Positions 35,803 through 47,215 of a DNA stretch of 64,000 bases are shown one piece after another (the stretch's first letter is position 1; the number at the start of each line of letters is the position of its first letter). Below the pieces are notes generated by a model. It ran no database searches and was not told the DNA's origin. It saw nothing but the letters and a program-made list of their open reading frames with translations. Source of the stretch: Microvelia longipes (Eukaryota > Arthropoda > Insecta > Hemiptera > Veliidae); the NCBI GenBank assembly GCA_018340805.1, contig JACMZG010001914.1, positions 30,230,507 through 30,294,506 on the forward strand, written 5' to 3'. The translations under genes were made by a program, and so were the position numbers.

Positions 35803-35999
35803 CATAATTGATTTAAAGAACAAATGAAATCATTATTATGCCTGGCATATTTTAATAATATTACAGCAATAGCAAAGTTTTATGCCAAATTAACTGTATC
35901 TTTCGTTTATAAATGTTCTATTTTAGCTCTTTAAGACATCTAGGTTTGAAAAGTTTCATACTCTAAGGCCCGTATTCAAAGACGTTTCCTAACATTTTC

Positions 36000-36165
36000 C
36001 TAACATTCTCCTAACCTTTTCCTAACATTTTCCTAACTTTTTCCTAACATTTTCCTAACATTTTCCTAACTTTTTCCTAACATTTTCCTAACTTTTTCCT
36101 AACATTTTCCTAACATTTTCCTAGCTCCTAGCATTCTCCTAACATTTTTCTAACGTTCTCCTATC
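36000..36165 (+). repeat. Subterminal minisatellite, left arm
   Basis: About 14 imperfect copies of an 11-12-bp unit TTTTCCTAACA, with variants TTCTCC and TTTTTCC. Confidence 0.93.
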
Positions 36166-36631
36166 GTGTTTTAAAAGTCTTTTGGAGGCTTCGCATGATT
36201 TTATTTAGTAAGAACCTAAGGTAGTTTGGTCAAAAAGTGATACCATTGTAAGTAATGTAATATATCGCAAAATATCAATGTTATTAACTTATTACCTGGA
36301 TTTACGACACACTTTGTCATAAACAACAATGCGGCCTTCCTTTGGCGAATGTTAAATATATTAGAAACTTTATTTACTTATGTTTTTAGTAAACAGTAGA
36401 GTTAATACAAATACAATGTTCAATTATTGTAACAGCTTTCATAAATAAAGCAGTATTAAGCGTTTCAAGTTTAAACGTGGACCAGGTTGTACGAATCCAA
36501 AGGTGTCTAAATGAAAACCTGTTAATCAGTGCAACACTGTTTTCATTTTGCTAAATCATTTACACAATTTTGTTTTTCGTATTTTGTCATCAAATTCATT
36601 TTTGCTTGTGTAAAATTTTTTTGGTATAATA

Positions 36632-36706
36632 ATGGCTGAATTATTCACACCGGACCAACTGAATTTCCTCTTTGAATCGATAGCCGGCCCCAAACAGACC
36701 ATATAA
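36632..36706 (+). pseudogene. 24-codon N-terminal remnant of a transposon ORF
   Basis: The ATG at 36632 opens MAELFTPDQLNFLFESIAGP followed by KQTI and a TAA. It lies in the unique centre of the foldback element. The composition is that of a real protein start (charged and hydrophobic residues in helix-like spacing) and not TA-rich noise, so it is probably the start of the parent transposon's protein that survived an internal deletion. I cannot assign a family from 24 residues, and nothing downstream continues convincingly. Confidence 0.4.
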
Positions 36707-37016
36707 AATAAAAAATCTGATTGTGTTAAAAGAAACTCCCTAATAGTAAGGTAAGTGGATTAACAGTATTATGTAAATTTATGTAGATAGTTATTAATAC
36801 GACAAAGTGTGTCATAAATCCAGGTAATAAGTTAATAACATTGATATTTTGCGATATATTACGTTATTTACAATGGTATCACTTTTTGACTTAACTACCT
36901 TAGGTTCTTACTAAAAAAAATCATGCGAAGCCTCTAAATGACTTTAAAACACAGGAACGATCATTTAAATTTCGTGGCTTAAAAACATTTCCCTTACCTA
37001 AACCTAAGGTGAGTGT

Positions 37017-37176
37017 TAGGAGTTAGGAAAATGTTAGGAGAATGTTAGGAAAATGTTAGGAAAATGTTAGGAAAAAGTTAGGTGTTAGGAGAATGTTAGG
37101 AAAATGTTAGGAAAAAGTTAGGAAAAAGTTAGGAGAATGTTAGGAAAATGTTAGGAAAATGTTAGGAAAACGTCTT
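37017..37176 (-). repeat. Subterminal minisatellite, right arm
   Basis: Inverted counterpart of 36000-36165: repeated GTTAGGAAAAT with GTTAGGAGAAT and GTTAGGAAAAA variants. Confidence 0.93.
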
Positions 37177-37785
37177 TGAATACGGGCCTTAGACTGGTTA
37201 TTTACATCTTAATTTTAGTTTGTCTCATTAAGCCACAATTTTTATTGCTTTGTTTATTAATACGAAGCTAAGGAAATGGAAATTAATAGAAGTCAAGGAT
37301 AAATGTACTATCTCTATTAAGACATGTTGCTATGTTTAAGCTGACAAAAATATTTATGCGTCAATTAAAAATAAAGAAAAGAACTACACTTAAACTCTCT
37401 TTTTAAAAATCTCGCAAATTGTAATGTATTGACATTTAAAAATGATTAAACCAATTTAAGTTTAATTAAATAATCATCAATATATATAAAAAAAACAACT
37501 TTAGAACACGATGACGGAGTTATACATGTAACAGTTCTACAGAAAAAAACTCTAAGAGAACTACTTAAACTTAAACTAAGGTAAATTAAAGTATGTTACT
37601 GAATTAAAACTTAAAGGAAAGTAAACTATATGAATTTATATATAAACATTATTATTAAAAGTATTATAAACATACAATTAAAGTGTAATAAATATATTGA
37701 AAAGTATTACTTAAATAAAGAATTATTATGAGAAAACTTAAAGAGAAAAGAAAATATTAGTGCAGGAATATATAAAAATATAAAA

Positions 37786-38135
37786 ACAATTGAGTACAGG
37801 TTACCTCGAAACTTTTTCTCATCCCATCGGATTTGCTGCGTACAACCAACCTTCTTCGGACTCGCTTCGCTCGTCCTCAGAATGTACAAGTTGTTACATT
37901 TATACTGCAAAACCTCTTCAGACTGGCTTCGCTAGTTATTAGATAGAAAATTCATCCGTTTTATTCACAACGGTCCAATATTAACATCCTAGGTACTGAC
38001 CACGCTTAATGATGCTTAATTTTTATGATCAAACAAAAATCATGGACATACTCGTATTAAAACAAAACTTAGTGTACTTAATTATTAAGAAAAGGTATTC
38101 ACTTGTACCAAATTTCAATTCAATTAGATTTTTTT
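37786..38135 (-). mobile_element. 5S-like SINE-type element
   Basis: Minus-strand copy. The tail at 37790-37830 is degraded (GGTAACCTGTACTC). The two tail words GCGAAGCGAGTCCGAAG and GCGAAGCCAGTCTGAAG are clear. The 5S-like block is at 37971-38030 (GATCATAAAAATTAAGCATC, GCGTGGTCAGTACCTAGGAT), with an 8-bp insertion inside box C. Upstream sequence extends to about 38135. Confidence 0.78.
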
Positions 38136-38164
38136 ATTTTTTTTTAAAAACGTACACAAGTCCC

Positions 38165-38490
38165 AGTCAGTAGGGACCGGTTTCCGGACACACTGAATTC
38201 CTTTTTCTCACCACATTGGATTTGCTATGCTCATCCACCCTACTACGGACTTGCTTTGCTCGTCTTTAGAATATACATTTCACCAAATTTACACTAAAAC
38301 TCGTCATCGGACTCCCTTCGCTTGTACTCTGATAGTAAATACATTAGTTTCATATGCAGCGGTCACCCATCCAGGTACTGATCTAGCTCGATGCTGCTTA
38401 ATTGTTAGCCGTATTAAAACGAAACTTTGTATACTTATTTATTAAGTTATTTATTACGTTCACTTTTTTAAATTTAAACCAAATTAGATT
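38165..38490 (-). mobile_element. 5S-like SINE-type element, adjacent second copy
   Basis: Same orientation as the copy ending at 38135, so two copies stand almost head to tail. The 5S-like block at 38359-38405 keeps GAGCTAGATCAGTACCTGG, then ATGGGTGACCGCT, one of the best box C matches in the window. The GATCA leader is lost. The end near 38175 has diverged from the common tail. Confidence 0.78.
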
Positions 38491-38694
38491 GTTTTCTATT
38501 TTGAAGAATGCAGTTGTGGAAATTCCATAGCTATTCAAATTTCAGTTTTTAAGTTACAGAACATATATGTATATTTATGGGTACGACTCTTAAATGCTTT
38601 TACAACGTTTTACCGCATAAAATTTAAAGAATCAATCATATAATATATTAATAAAATATAGAGCTAATATTCTCCATGAACATTATTAATAAAA

Positions 38695-38880
38695 CTAGGC
38701 TGCCGAATATGATCACAGGTCAGGCAACAACTTGGGGGTAGGGGAATAAATCCCAAAGGGGGGGGGGCGATATTCACACATCTATAAGGGACTTCCACTG
38801 AAAACTACTTTGTCGAAGGGGGCAAATTTTTTCCAGGGGGCAATGCCCCCCCCCCTATATTGTTAAATGTATTAATGAAT
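38695..38880. other. G/C homopolymer-rich patch, possible transposon fragment
   Basis: A G run at about 38758-38767 and a GGGGGCAATGCCCCCCCCCC block at 38836-38855 lie in AT-rich DNA. Such ends are seen in hAT-like elements, but I find no matching second end. Confidence 0.35.
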
Positions 38881-38959
38881 GTATTATATCACCCATATAT
38901 TTTGATTGAATGACATTCTCCGTACTAATTTTCTAAGCTTTAATAATTCCTACACTATA

Positions 38960-39178
38960 ACACCCTATACATTTGCATGCTTAATAAATCTAAGATCGAG
39001 CCTAGTGAGACCAAAGTAATCTTACCTTAAGCTCTGAGTAACCATGAGGTCGTGCGCAGCAAGACTTAAGTAATACCACCTTAAGCTTTAGACAATCAAG
39101 GCATTCTGAGGACGAGCGAAGCTAGCCCAAAGTTGCGAGGAAAAGTAGCGTGGTAATCTGTACCGATTATATTTTATT
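38960..39178 (+). mobile_element. SINE-like family B, copy
   Basis: Shared with 31800-32340 and 44430-44715: CCTTAAGCTTTAGACAATCA, then GGCATTCTGAGGACGAGCG, then AAGCTAGCCCAAAG. The end GCGAGGAAAAGTAGCGTGGT followed by AATCTGTACCGATTATATTT aligns with the 5S-like element tail. No 5S-like block is present. Confidence 0.6.
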
Positions 39179-39719
39179 TTTTACGAGTCTCTCAATTATT
39201 TCTATTTTAAAATATATTTCTTCGAAAATAGGTAATCGTTAATAACTAAAATTCAAACTCCGTTATTTAAAAATCAAAATAAGTATAATATAAATTAGTA
39301 CTAGTATGAAATTGCATGATAACGTCTATAGCAAGCATTTTTACTAATAATATTATTAAAAATTATTTAATTAAATTAAAAGTAGTCGGAACTTCAAATA
39401 AACTTATAAACAGTAATAAGGAGAAAGTATCATTACTTTCAACAATATAATTAAATATACAATTTAAAATTACTTTTTAAATTTATTTATTGGATGTGTT
39501 GAAGTATTGAGTCATAATTGAAAATACTTAATGTGAAACTGACTTGTATTAACTTATTTTTGTAACTTGATATACTTAAGTTCAGAAGTTTCTTTCTTAT
39601 TTTTGTTTTGAAATATTAAAGATAGTTCACTATAAATAAGGATCTTGTTTATTAATTAAATGATGCTCTAGCTCCATTGTCCGTAACTTGTCAATATTAA
39701 TAAAAACTAGTTAACAAAA

Positions 39720-40350
39720 TAACTAAACACTTGTCTAATGGAAATGTATATAAACTACTGTCTAACTAATGGTGTATATACTAAATGGAAATTATAATAT
39801 AACTACTCATGGAAATGTATATGAAAATGTTATAATATAACTACTTGTCTAATGGAAATTTATAATATAACCTTGTCTATGTATAATATACTATTGTAAT
39901 GGAATGTATATATAACTACTTGTCTAATGGAAATTGTATAATATAACTACTGTTCATGGAAATGTATAATAACTACTTGTCTATGGAATGTATAATATAA
40001 CTACTTGTCTAATGGAAATGTATAATATAACTACTTGTCTAATGGAAATTTATAATATAACTACTTGTCTCATGGAAATGTATAATATAACTACTTGTCT
40101 AATGGGAAATGTATAATATAACTACTTGTCTAATGGAAATTTATAATATAACTACTTGTCTAATGGAAATTTATAAAACTACTTGTTTCATGGAAATGTT
40201 ATAATATTAACTACTTGTATCATGGAAATGTATATATAACTACTTGTATCATGGAAATGTATAATATAACTTGTCTACTATTGTAATAAATATAATATAA
40301 CTACTTGTCTCATGAAATGTATAATAACTACTTGTCTAATGGTAATGGAA
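39720..40350 (+). repeat. Tandem array, about 30-31-bp unit, about 20 copies
   Basis: ACTACTTGTCTAATGGAAAT followed by GTATAATATA recurs throughout, with many 1-4-base indels, so the period drifts from about 25 to 32. It includes CATGG variants. The irregular small gaps could be real decay or sequencing error in an array. Confidence 0.92.
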
Positions 40351-40556
40351 AGTACAATATGGCAAAATATGAATAATTGCCTCCTTCCTTCGAGACATCG
40401 ATAGAGAAACCCGACCACGTTCGAATATTGTTTCAATCAAATAAACAGTACACAATTAAAGTCGATTATAAAACCCTAGAATATTTAAAAACAAAAAAAA
40501 ATGTTTGAAAAGTATGATTGATTATAACCTTCACTAATTGGTTTTAACCAATTATC

Positions 40557-40790
40557 TGGCGCGGTGGTCCGAATGTCGAGTAAAGTTCCTTTGGAATGCG
40601 TGTTTCCGTGCTTAAAAATACATTTGTTGCTTAAGCATCCGATTTATGCTTTATAACTTGAGCAGTTACCAATTATCAAGCACTTCTCGTAGCTCATTTT
40701 TTCGGTAGTTTTCAAAGGAAATGCGCATAAGAATTCTGTTAGTTAAAAAAAAACTATGCCTCTAAAATTGGCATGTTAATTACTGCGCAA
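40557..40790. mobile_element. Arm of a foldback element related to the palindrome at 19141-19830
   Basis: CTGGCGCGGTGGTCCG at 40557 is the reverse complement of 19834-19849 except at its edge. The following TTTCCGTGCTTAA, GCATCCGATTTATGCTTTA, CAAGCACTTCTCGTAGCTCA and CAAAGGAAATGCGC match the arms of that palindrome. The opposite arm is not seen nearby, so this is a fragment or half-element. Confidence 0.7.
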
Positions 40791-42195
40791 TGAGGGAAAA
40801 AAGCAACATGAGGCTATAAATATTTAAAACCAATGTTGCCTTTTTATGATTTTATTTACCAAAAAAGTAATTTTTTGTACCGAGGTTGGCATGAGGTGGA
40901 GGGGGTAGGGGCGTGGTCGGTCTGAACCAATTAAATTATTTTCCTTTTATTTTGTTTTGCGTGCTGTTCACTGATTTTAACCGTGTTTTATACTATAAAA
41001 ATGTCCAAAACCCAGTTTTGGTTATACCAGTTTTTATTGTATTGCGGGATATTTTTAAGCTTGCAATGCTCAAAATTTTCATATAAACCTGGGTTTTTAA
41101 ATTTTTTATTTTGTTTATCTATAGTACGACACATGGCTAAAATCATGACTCCGCTAAAATCAGTAAAAATCATGGGAAAATAATGCGAGGGAGCCAATGA
41201 GGTTTTTCCTAGATGTTAATTTATTTTCAATTTCAAATGAAGCCAATTTATTGGTTTTTCAACACTATTTTCCCACGCTGCCAACTGATTTTAGCCGTCT
41301 GTCGTACAATTGTAATTTTACGGGATCTAAAATGTTTTAGGCAAAGCCATTCGGATATCAGTGAAAAAATAAAGTTTTAATTGATTGTTTACCTTACGTT
41401 TCGTTCAAATTATGAAATTATTGCTTATAATTTGGGTACATAGTTAATATTTTATTAATCTGCACTATCATTTGTAGAAAAATCATATGAAAAGTTGCTA
41501 GTTTTAAATTATTTTTGTTTAAATTGAGTACAAGTGAATCCAATTTTGGGCAGTATACAGTGATGAGATTACTAAACCAGAGCTTTAATGATGCTTTTTT
41601 AATTAAAGTTAGTGCATCATAATAAAAGAACAACTATTTCCTCAAATTTAATGTAATAATGTCATAAATTGAAAGAAAAGGAGATCAACAAGAACATGAA
41701 AATGTATCACTGATAGTTTATTTTGTGCACAAAACATTTTTAAACACAAATATCACCACTAATGTTTCATTTTAATAATTTAAAATTGCATTTATAATAT
41801 TGTTAAAATGCTATAACTGAAAAGTTAAAATACATCGATAACACATAACTTATTGTTATCACATGTGATAAGAGTGATTTCCCGGTAAAACTTATTTTTA
41901 CTTATTAAAACTGTGTAGCGGTTTTGCAATTGAATAAAGCAGCTAGGAGTCTGCTTCCAGTACCTCTTAAATAAAAGGTGCGTAAAGTAAGAAAATATAA
42001 CCCACGAATAGTTATAAATAAATCCACTGTGTTGCGATACCAGTTTTGTCTTGGACAACATGCCCCATCAACAACAGTAAACATTAAAAATTAATTGAAA
42101 TTAATTGGAACACTAAAAACATTAAAAATTTTTTTAAAGTGCTGTTATTCATTAAATGTAGTATAAATAAAAATAAATTTGGCAAAAATGCATCT
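40791..42195. other. Gene-free stretch
   Basis: No gene supported. Overlapping frames on both strands at 40983-41197 are not protein-like. A GC-richer piece at 40880-40920 (GGTGGAGGGGGTAGGGGCG) is unexplained. Confidence 0.5.
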
Positions 42196-42199
42196 TCCT

Positions 42200-42513
42200 C
42201 ATTATAGGATTTGGCGTTTTCAGAGTATACTAAGTTTTATTATAATATGCGTAGAATATCTACGGGTTTTGGGATTACTAAATTTAAGCATCGATAGCAT
42301 CGATCGAGGTCAGTACCTGGAAAGATGACCGCTAAGAATGAAATGGACATTTACAGTATCTGACAATGTGTAAAGTCCGCAGACGTACTCCAATATAAAT
42401 TGAGTGATAATCTAAGGACGATCGAAGAAACGGAAGTGGTAAGGAAGATCTTAGGAAACTCGAAATGATAAATAAGTTCCGAGGTACCCCGTGTCCGATA
42501 TTCCCTAGTTTAT
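42200..42513 (+). mobile_element. 5S-like SINE-type element, plus strand
   Basis: The 5S-like block is 42284-42333: TTTAAGCATCGATAGCATCG, then ATCGAGGTCAGTACCTGGAA, then AGATGACCGCT. A CATCGATAG duplication lies in box A and 1-2 changes in box C. The tail is GTTCCGAGGTACCCCGTGTC, then CGAT, at 42475-42510. The central words are more diverged than in other copies. Confidence 0.72.
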
Positions 42514-44137
42514 TTTATTTAAAACCCCCTTAAAAATAAATAATAAGTCATTATAAAACACTCGTAAATATTCGTATTACTAACTCTTTCGTACTTGAAT
42601 CCCCAACTGTAACTAAATTTATAACCTAATAAATAAACTAGAAAAATAAAAATATAGCTCAGAACTGAAGAAAAAGAAGAAATGAGATGACATATTCGGT
42701 TTATGGTATCATAAATTGTAAGATTCATATTTATAAAGATACTTAAATTTTATTTATTTTCAAAAAATAATTTTGAATGAACTTTTCTTCTTGAATTTAA
42801 AGGATTAAGGAAAAGAAAACAAACTTTTGTGATATTTTGATACTAAGTTATGGCAATTTCAACGTGTTTACAACAAACAGTGTCCAATTTGCCCAAAAGT
42901 TATCGATCGTTATAAATTTTTTTGAATTAAAATTAAATTTAAATTTAAGATTTTGAAAGTAGTAATTTGAAGTATTAGGAATATTCTAAATTATTTAATG
43001 CTTGTTTTGGAATTATTTAGGATAATAATACAATAATTTTTATCATTTTTTAAAAAAAGTTTAGGATTTTAAGTTTTTACGTGTTAATAATTTAAGTAGG
43101 ATGAGCTTTATTTACATTAAGTAACTTGTTACTAAGTCAGGTTTAAAATTTAAAAATATCGTGTTTAAAAGGAGAGTAATCTCTGTTTAAAGCTTTCATG
43201 CCACAAGTTTTTGGTTAAGTAACTACGACCAAGCAAAGATCCCAATACTACGTGTTAGTACCTATACTAAATTAACATATATTTTTATATACTAGTAACA
43301 CTTTAGCTGTGTTAGAGAAGCTTTTTTACGCGTTTCACAGATTTTATAATGATACTTGATATCTTGACAAACAATATTAGCTACTTACAGAGTAGTTAGG
43401 TCTTTCATAACTTCTGAAAATACGAAAGTATCATCTGCCAATCATTTTCTTTTATCTGAGCCGAAACCGTAATAACACAAATAGGTGGTAAAACTATAAA
43501 ACTGTAAGTTTGAGGTTTCTAGCTTGGTTCCCTTTTTATAAAATAAGTACTTCACACGGTACTTATTACAGCAACGCGTGAAGTCTCATCACATCTATTA
43601 AAAAAATCGTGTTCTACCTCTTTTTTCTGGAAAATCATGATGGGTGGCTTCCTAGAGGATTGATGAGGTATAAAAATATATTTATTTTTTTCTTCAAAAA
43701 TATCGGTTTTCGTCGGACAAGATATCAATTTACAGATTAGTTTGACGGGCCGTCAGATTTCGGCGTCACGAAGTTGTTTTAACACCTAGTCTGGTGGTTT
43801 ATTGGACGGATTGTTAGCAATTAGATTTTAAAGGTGTTAAAAAAATGTTCTTGGTTATGTAAAAATAATTAAATAATAGTACATTATGTTTCATGTATTT
43901 AGAAAATGCTGTTGTTTTAAAACGGCTATTGTAGATAAACGATGACATTTAATGTTTATTAATATTCTCATTTCCGTAAATTATATCATTTTTTTTAATT
44001 AAGAGAGGTTGGGATGGTCGATAAGAGAGATGGTTTTAAATAAAGATTCTAACAAAAACGGAGAAACGGAGAACGAATTTAACATTATATCAAAACTTTA
44101 TTATCAAACAACTATAGTTGAAAATGAAATTTCAGGC
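42514..44137. other. Gene-free AT-rich stretch
   Basis: No gene, RNA or clear repeat recognised. Confidence 0.5.
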
Positions 44138-44140
44138 ATA

Positions 44141-44199
<59 letters not shown>

Positions 44200-44226
44200 T
44201 ATATTATATAAATATATATATAAATA
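44138..44226. repeat. TA microsatellite
   Basis: TA run with TTATATATTATATTATATAA slips toward its right end. Confidence 0.96.
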
Positions 44227-44429
44227 TAGCAAAAGTTTATAAATGAAATTTAGGTATCCTAAGGTAAATAATAAAGTTAAGAACAGTGAGGTCGGCATAT
44301 TTTAGGATACTCAATTACATTGCTACACCCTCCTAACACCTCCTACCCTTATTTTAAGATCATATGACAATCATACTAAATATTAAAACCTCCCATTACC
44401 CCGTTTAGGTATAAAATAAAATTCCTACC

Positions 44430-44715
44430 AACCCTACGTAATACTTCAAGTCGCATAACATCCTAGAAATTTGGTTATTCATCAATTCTGAGGTAAAGCA
44501 TAGCGAGACTACTAATTTTATCTTAAGATTAGGGTTATCATGACATTCTAAGACAGAGCGAAGCAATTCAGAAGTCATAACACTCAGGACTCTGGATCAC
44601 TATTTTATTTTTAGGAATTAATAATGCCTAAGAGATAATACCTTAAACTTTGCACAATCATGGCATTATGAGTCATATCAACTCACCCGGAGTTTTGATG
44701 AGTACCCGATTTTAA
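44430..44715 (+). mobile_element. SINE-like family B, copy or two overlapping copies
   Basis: It contains two versions of the family B core (AGGGTTATCATGACATTCTA near 44527, and TTTGCACAATCATGGCATTA near 44655). It ends in GTTTTGATGAGTACCCGATT, which corresponds to the common tail GATGAG...TACCCGATTTT with an internal deletion. Confidence 0.55.
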
Positions 44716-44885
44716 CATTTGAAAAATATAAATAAATGAGATTAAAATTAATGCCAAAAATATCCGGCAATGCCGACTGAAAATTAATGACCATAGTAGT
44801 TTTTTTATATCCTATGGGATAATTATGTGCATTTTCTTTGAGAAAAATCTGGAATCCGAAAAGAATTAGGGCATGAAGTGTTAAG

Positions 44886-44945
44886 TAGCAATGAAGCATG
44901 CAGTTCAAATAAAATTCGCCCGACTTGCAAGCATCCGCGCCAGAT
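44886..44945. repeat. Terminal fragment of the 19141/40557 foldback family
   Basis: AAATAAAATTCGCCCGACTT, then GCAAGCATCCGCGCCAGA, resembles the outer right arm at 19800-19852 (AAATTCGCCC...CGGACCACCGCGCCAGA) with a short deletion. Confidence 0.6.
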
Positions 44946-45383
44946 TTATTTCCTATTCATTCATTCTATTTTTAATTCTTATTCTCTTCAAAGTTATACC
45001 GTAAGATAAAGAAATAATAAATAAAAGTTCTATATTATTAAGTTTCGCTTGTCTTGTTATCGCATGACAGGTGCAGTATCCTCTATTTTCGGCATCGGTT
45101 ATTTTTTTCGTCACTCGGGGCTATTTTAAGTTCCTCACACTTCAGCAAAGATTTTTTTTGAAACGATTATTAATTTATTTCAAATTTTTTGCCTTCAGCC
45201 TTTCAAGTTAATTCATTTAAGTTAGTTGAATTCCGACAAAGTTATAATTTAAATTCGTTTTTATGGTTAGGTTGATTTGACCGATCGACACTTGAAATAA
45301 AATAACAATAAGCGAAAGAAAGAAAACTGGTAGAGAATTAAAATAAACTAACATCGTCTTTTCTCTAATCCTCAATTTTATTA

Positions 45384-45545
45384 AGAAGAGCCCGCTTTCG
45401 GCAATAATGTCGTCTACCGGACCGTTGTTAAGTCTTGAGATAATGAGTCTTTCAATTTTTGTAATGTGACAGATGCAGGAATCGAAAGACTCTTCTTCTC
45501 TTCACACAGTGTACTAAACTATTGCTGAAAGCCAGCTTTTCTTTT
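45384..45545. mobile_element. MITE-like hairpin of about 160 bp
   Basis: The ends GCCCGCTTTCGGCAATAATG and CTATTGCTGAAAGCCAGCTT (right end, as read) are imperfect inverted copies. A second inner pair (GAGTCTTTCAATTTTTG and ATCGAAAGACTC) lies inside. There is no coding capacity and I could not identify a clean target duplication. Confidence 0.45.
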
Positions 45546-46917
45546 ATAATACTTTACGAACGAACTGTTCTTTTAATGTATAATACTTTACAAAGAACTG
45601 TTCCTTTAAGTTCTGCTAAGTCAAGTTAAGAATGTTAATAGTAATTGAATTAGACTGTTGATGTATTCATGTTTTATCAAATGAAGTGCAATTTTTATTC
45701 TAAGTTTTGAGAAATAGAACATTGACCATTAACTGTTAAATTTGGCACGAATTTATCCTTCCTTATGACAAAATGTACAAAGTCGTATTTAATACTTAGT
45801 TTTAAATTTTAGTAAGTTTGTCTACTAAAATTTACGAAGGCGCAGTAGAGCTTTCTTATCACTAATTCTAGTGTCGTATCTTGGGAGTTAATAACTTTAT
45901 AAGAAATGCACTTAAAAGTTAAGTTCTGTCGTAAATAAGATAGTGCAATTTTCATTAAACATTATTACGTCACGTACGTAGTAAAATGTTTGATTACGTT
46001 TTTATCGACAAATAAACAAGGATAAATCGAAAGGCATATTTAGATTCAGCGTCGAAAACTACGTAAGAATATACTTCTACTTTTTAAAAAGAATCAAATT
46101 TAGCGTTTATCAATATTTCGTTCCAGCCGTGTGTAGAAAGCTCTGAAACGAAATTCCATTGCGCTTACTGAATTTTGTAAACTTGTTTGACATATTGATA
46201 CATTTGTGCCAAATCTTATACATACGGTTAATTTTATACATCTCAAATTTTTAAAGAAACTTAACATTCGATAAAATACGAATTTCTGTATGAGTTTTTA
46301 TACACTTGCGAATGACGCACGATAACTCTCACATGCATGAAAGAAGAGTTTTTTTTTAAATACGAGAGGGAGGGGGTCACTGATCAAGAATATTATATTC
46401 TTGAATTCTAAGAATTAAGAATATAAATATTCTTGATATTTCATATGATATTTCATATTTAGGATAGTCCAACTATACCTTCTTATGTAACTAAGAAGTT
46501 TCAACTCTCTAGCATAAACGCAGAATGAGTGGAACATTTTGTTTTCAACAAAAAATGTTCCTTTGGAAGATGTTTCCAAAGAAAAATAAGCTAATAAGGT
46601 TAGGGTTATGGAGGTAGGGGGTGAGTGTATTCTAAATCACTTGTAGTACTAGACCTAAAAATATGATTTGGGAAGTGAAATATATGCAAGTTATATAATA
46701 AGTTAGTTAACATTTTGTGTTCGGCATGCAAATGAAAAGTCAAATTGGTCACAAAATTCCTTTCTTTCACCATAGACCCTCTACGGACCACCAAAATCTC
46801 CCTAAACTTATATTTAAAACGGCTCTCGGTCAGATTCGCTGAAAAGTACTATAAGAGGAGTTAAGCAGGCCGTAGGGCCCCTAGATATATAATATAGGGG
46901 AAAATATCCAATAAGAC
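45546..46917. other. Gene-free stretch
   Basis: No gene supported. A self-complementary patch, built on AAGAATAT/ATATTCTT words, occurs at about 46387-46435. A slightly GC-richer piece at 46600-46800 holds a 62-codon minus-strand frame without recognisable features. Confidence 0.5.
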
Positions 46918-47215
46918 TTTTAATCAGCTTGCCAAATATAATTTGTCAAGTGAATTTTACTGAAAGCCATTTGTTTATTACTTACTACAGATGAATTAAA
47001 AAGAACCGTAGCAGCCCCGGAGTTAAAAATGCCTGGTTGTGCCATAAGGCCTTTTAATCAGCTTGCCAAGTACTATTTGTCGAGTGAATTTGACTGAAAT
47101 CCATTTTTTTATTACTTACTACAGGGGAATTGTAAAGAACCGTAGCGGCCTCGGAGTTAAAAATACCGGGTTGTGCCATAAGGCCTTTTAATCAGCTTGC
47201 CAAAAACTATTTTTC
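46918..47215 (+). repeat. Tandem array, 134-bp unit, 2.2 copies
   Basis: TTTTAATCAGCTTGCCAA starts at 46918, 47052 and 47186, exact 134-bp steps. Between them are TTATTACTTACTACAG, AAAGAACCGTAGC and GTTGTGCCATAAGGCC. The copies differ at about one base in ten. Confidence 0.93.

Larger units (their letters stand above)
35963..37192. mobile_element. Foldback DNA transposon, 1230 bp, long TIRs with subterminal minisatellite
   Basis: The left end, CTAAGGCCCGTATTCAAAG, is mirrored at the right end (CTTTGAATACGGGCCTTAG, ending at 37192). The arms, about 35963-36319 and 36801-37192, are inverted copies. In each, the outer part is a tandem run of TTTTCCTAACA (or its complement) and the inner part is unique-looking (GGCTTCGCATGATTTT, TACCTTAGG/CCTAAGGTA, GACACACTTTGTC). 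ACT on both outer sides is a possible 3-bp duplication, but could be chance. The 480-bp centre contains a short frame at 36632. Long TIRs with repeats fit foldback-type elements derived from an autonomous transposon; the superfamily is not assigned. Confidence 0.88.

Noticed and set aside
40557..44945. One 4.4-kb transposon bounded by the CTGGCGCGG end at 40557 and the CCGCGCCAG end near 44938
   Set aside because: The ends are of unequal quality, no target duplication is seen, and the interval contains unrelated insertions and unique sequence; two separate fragments are more likely.
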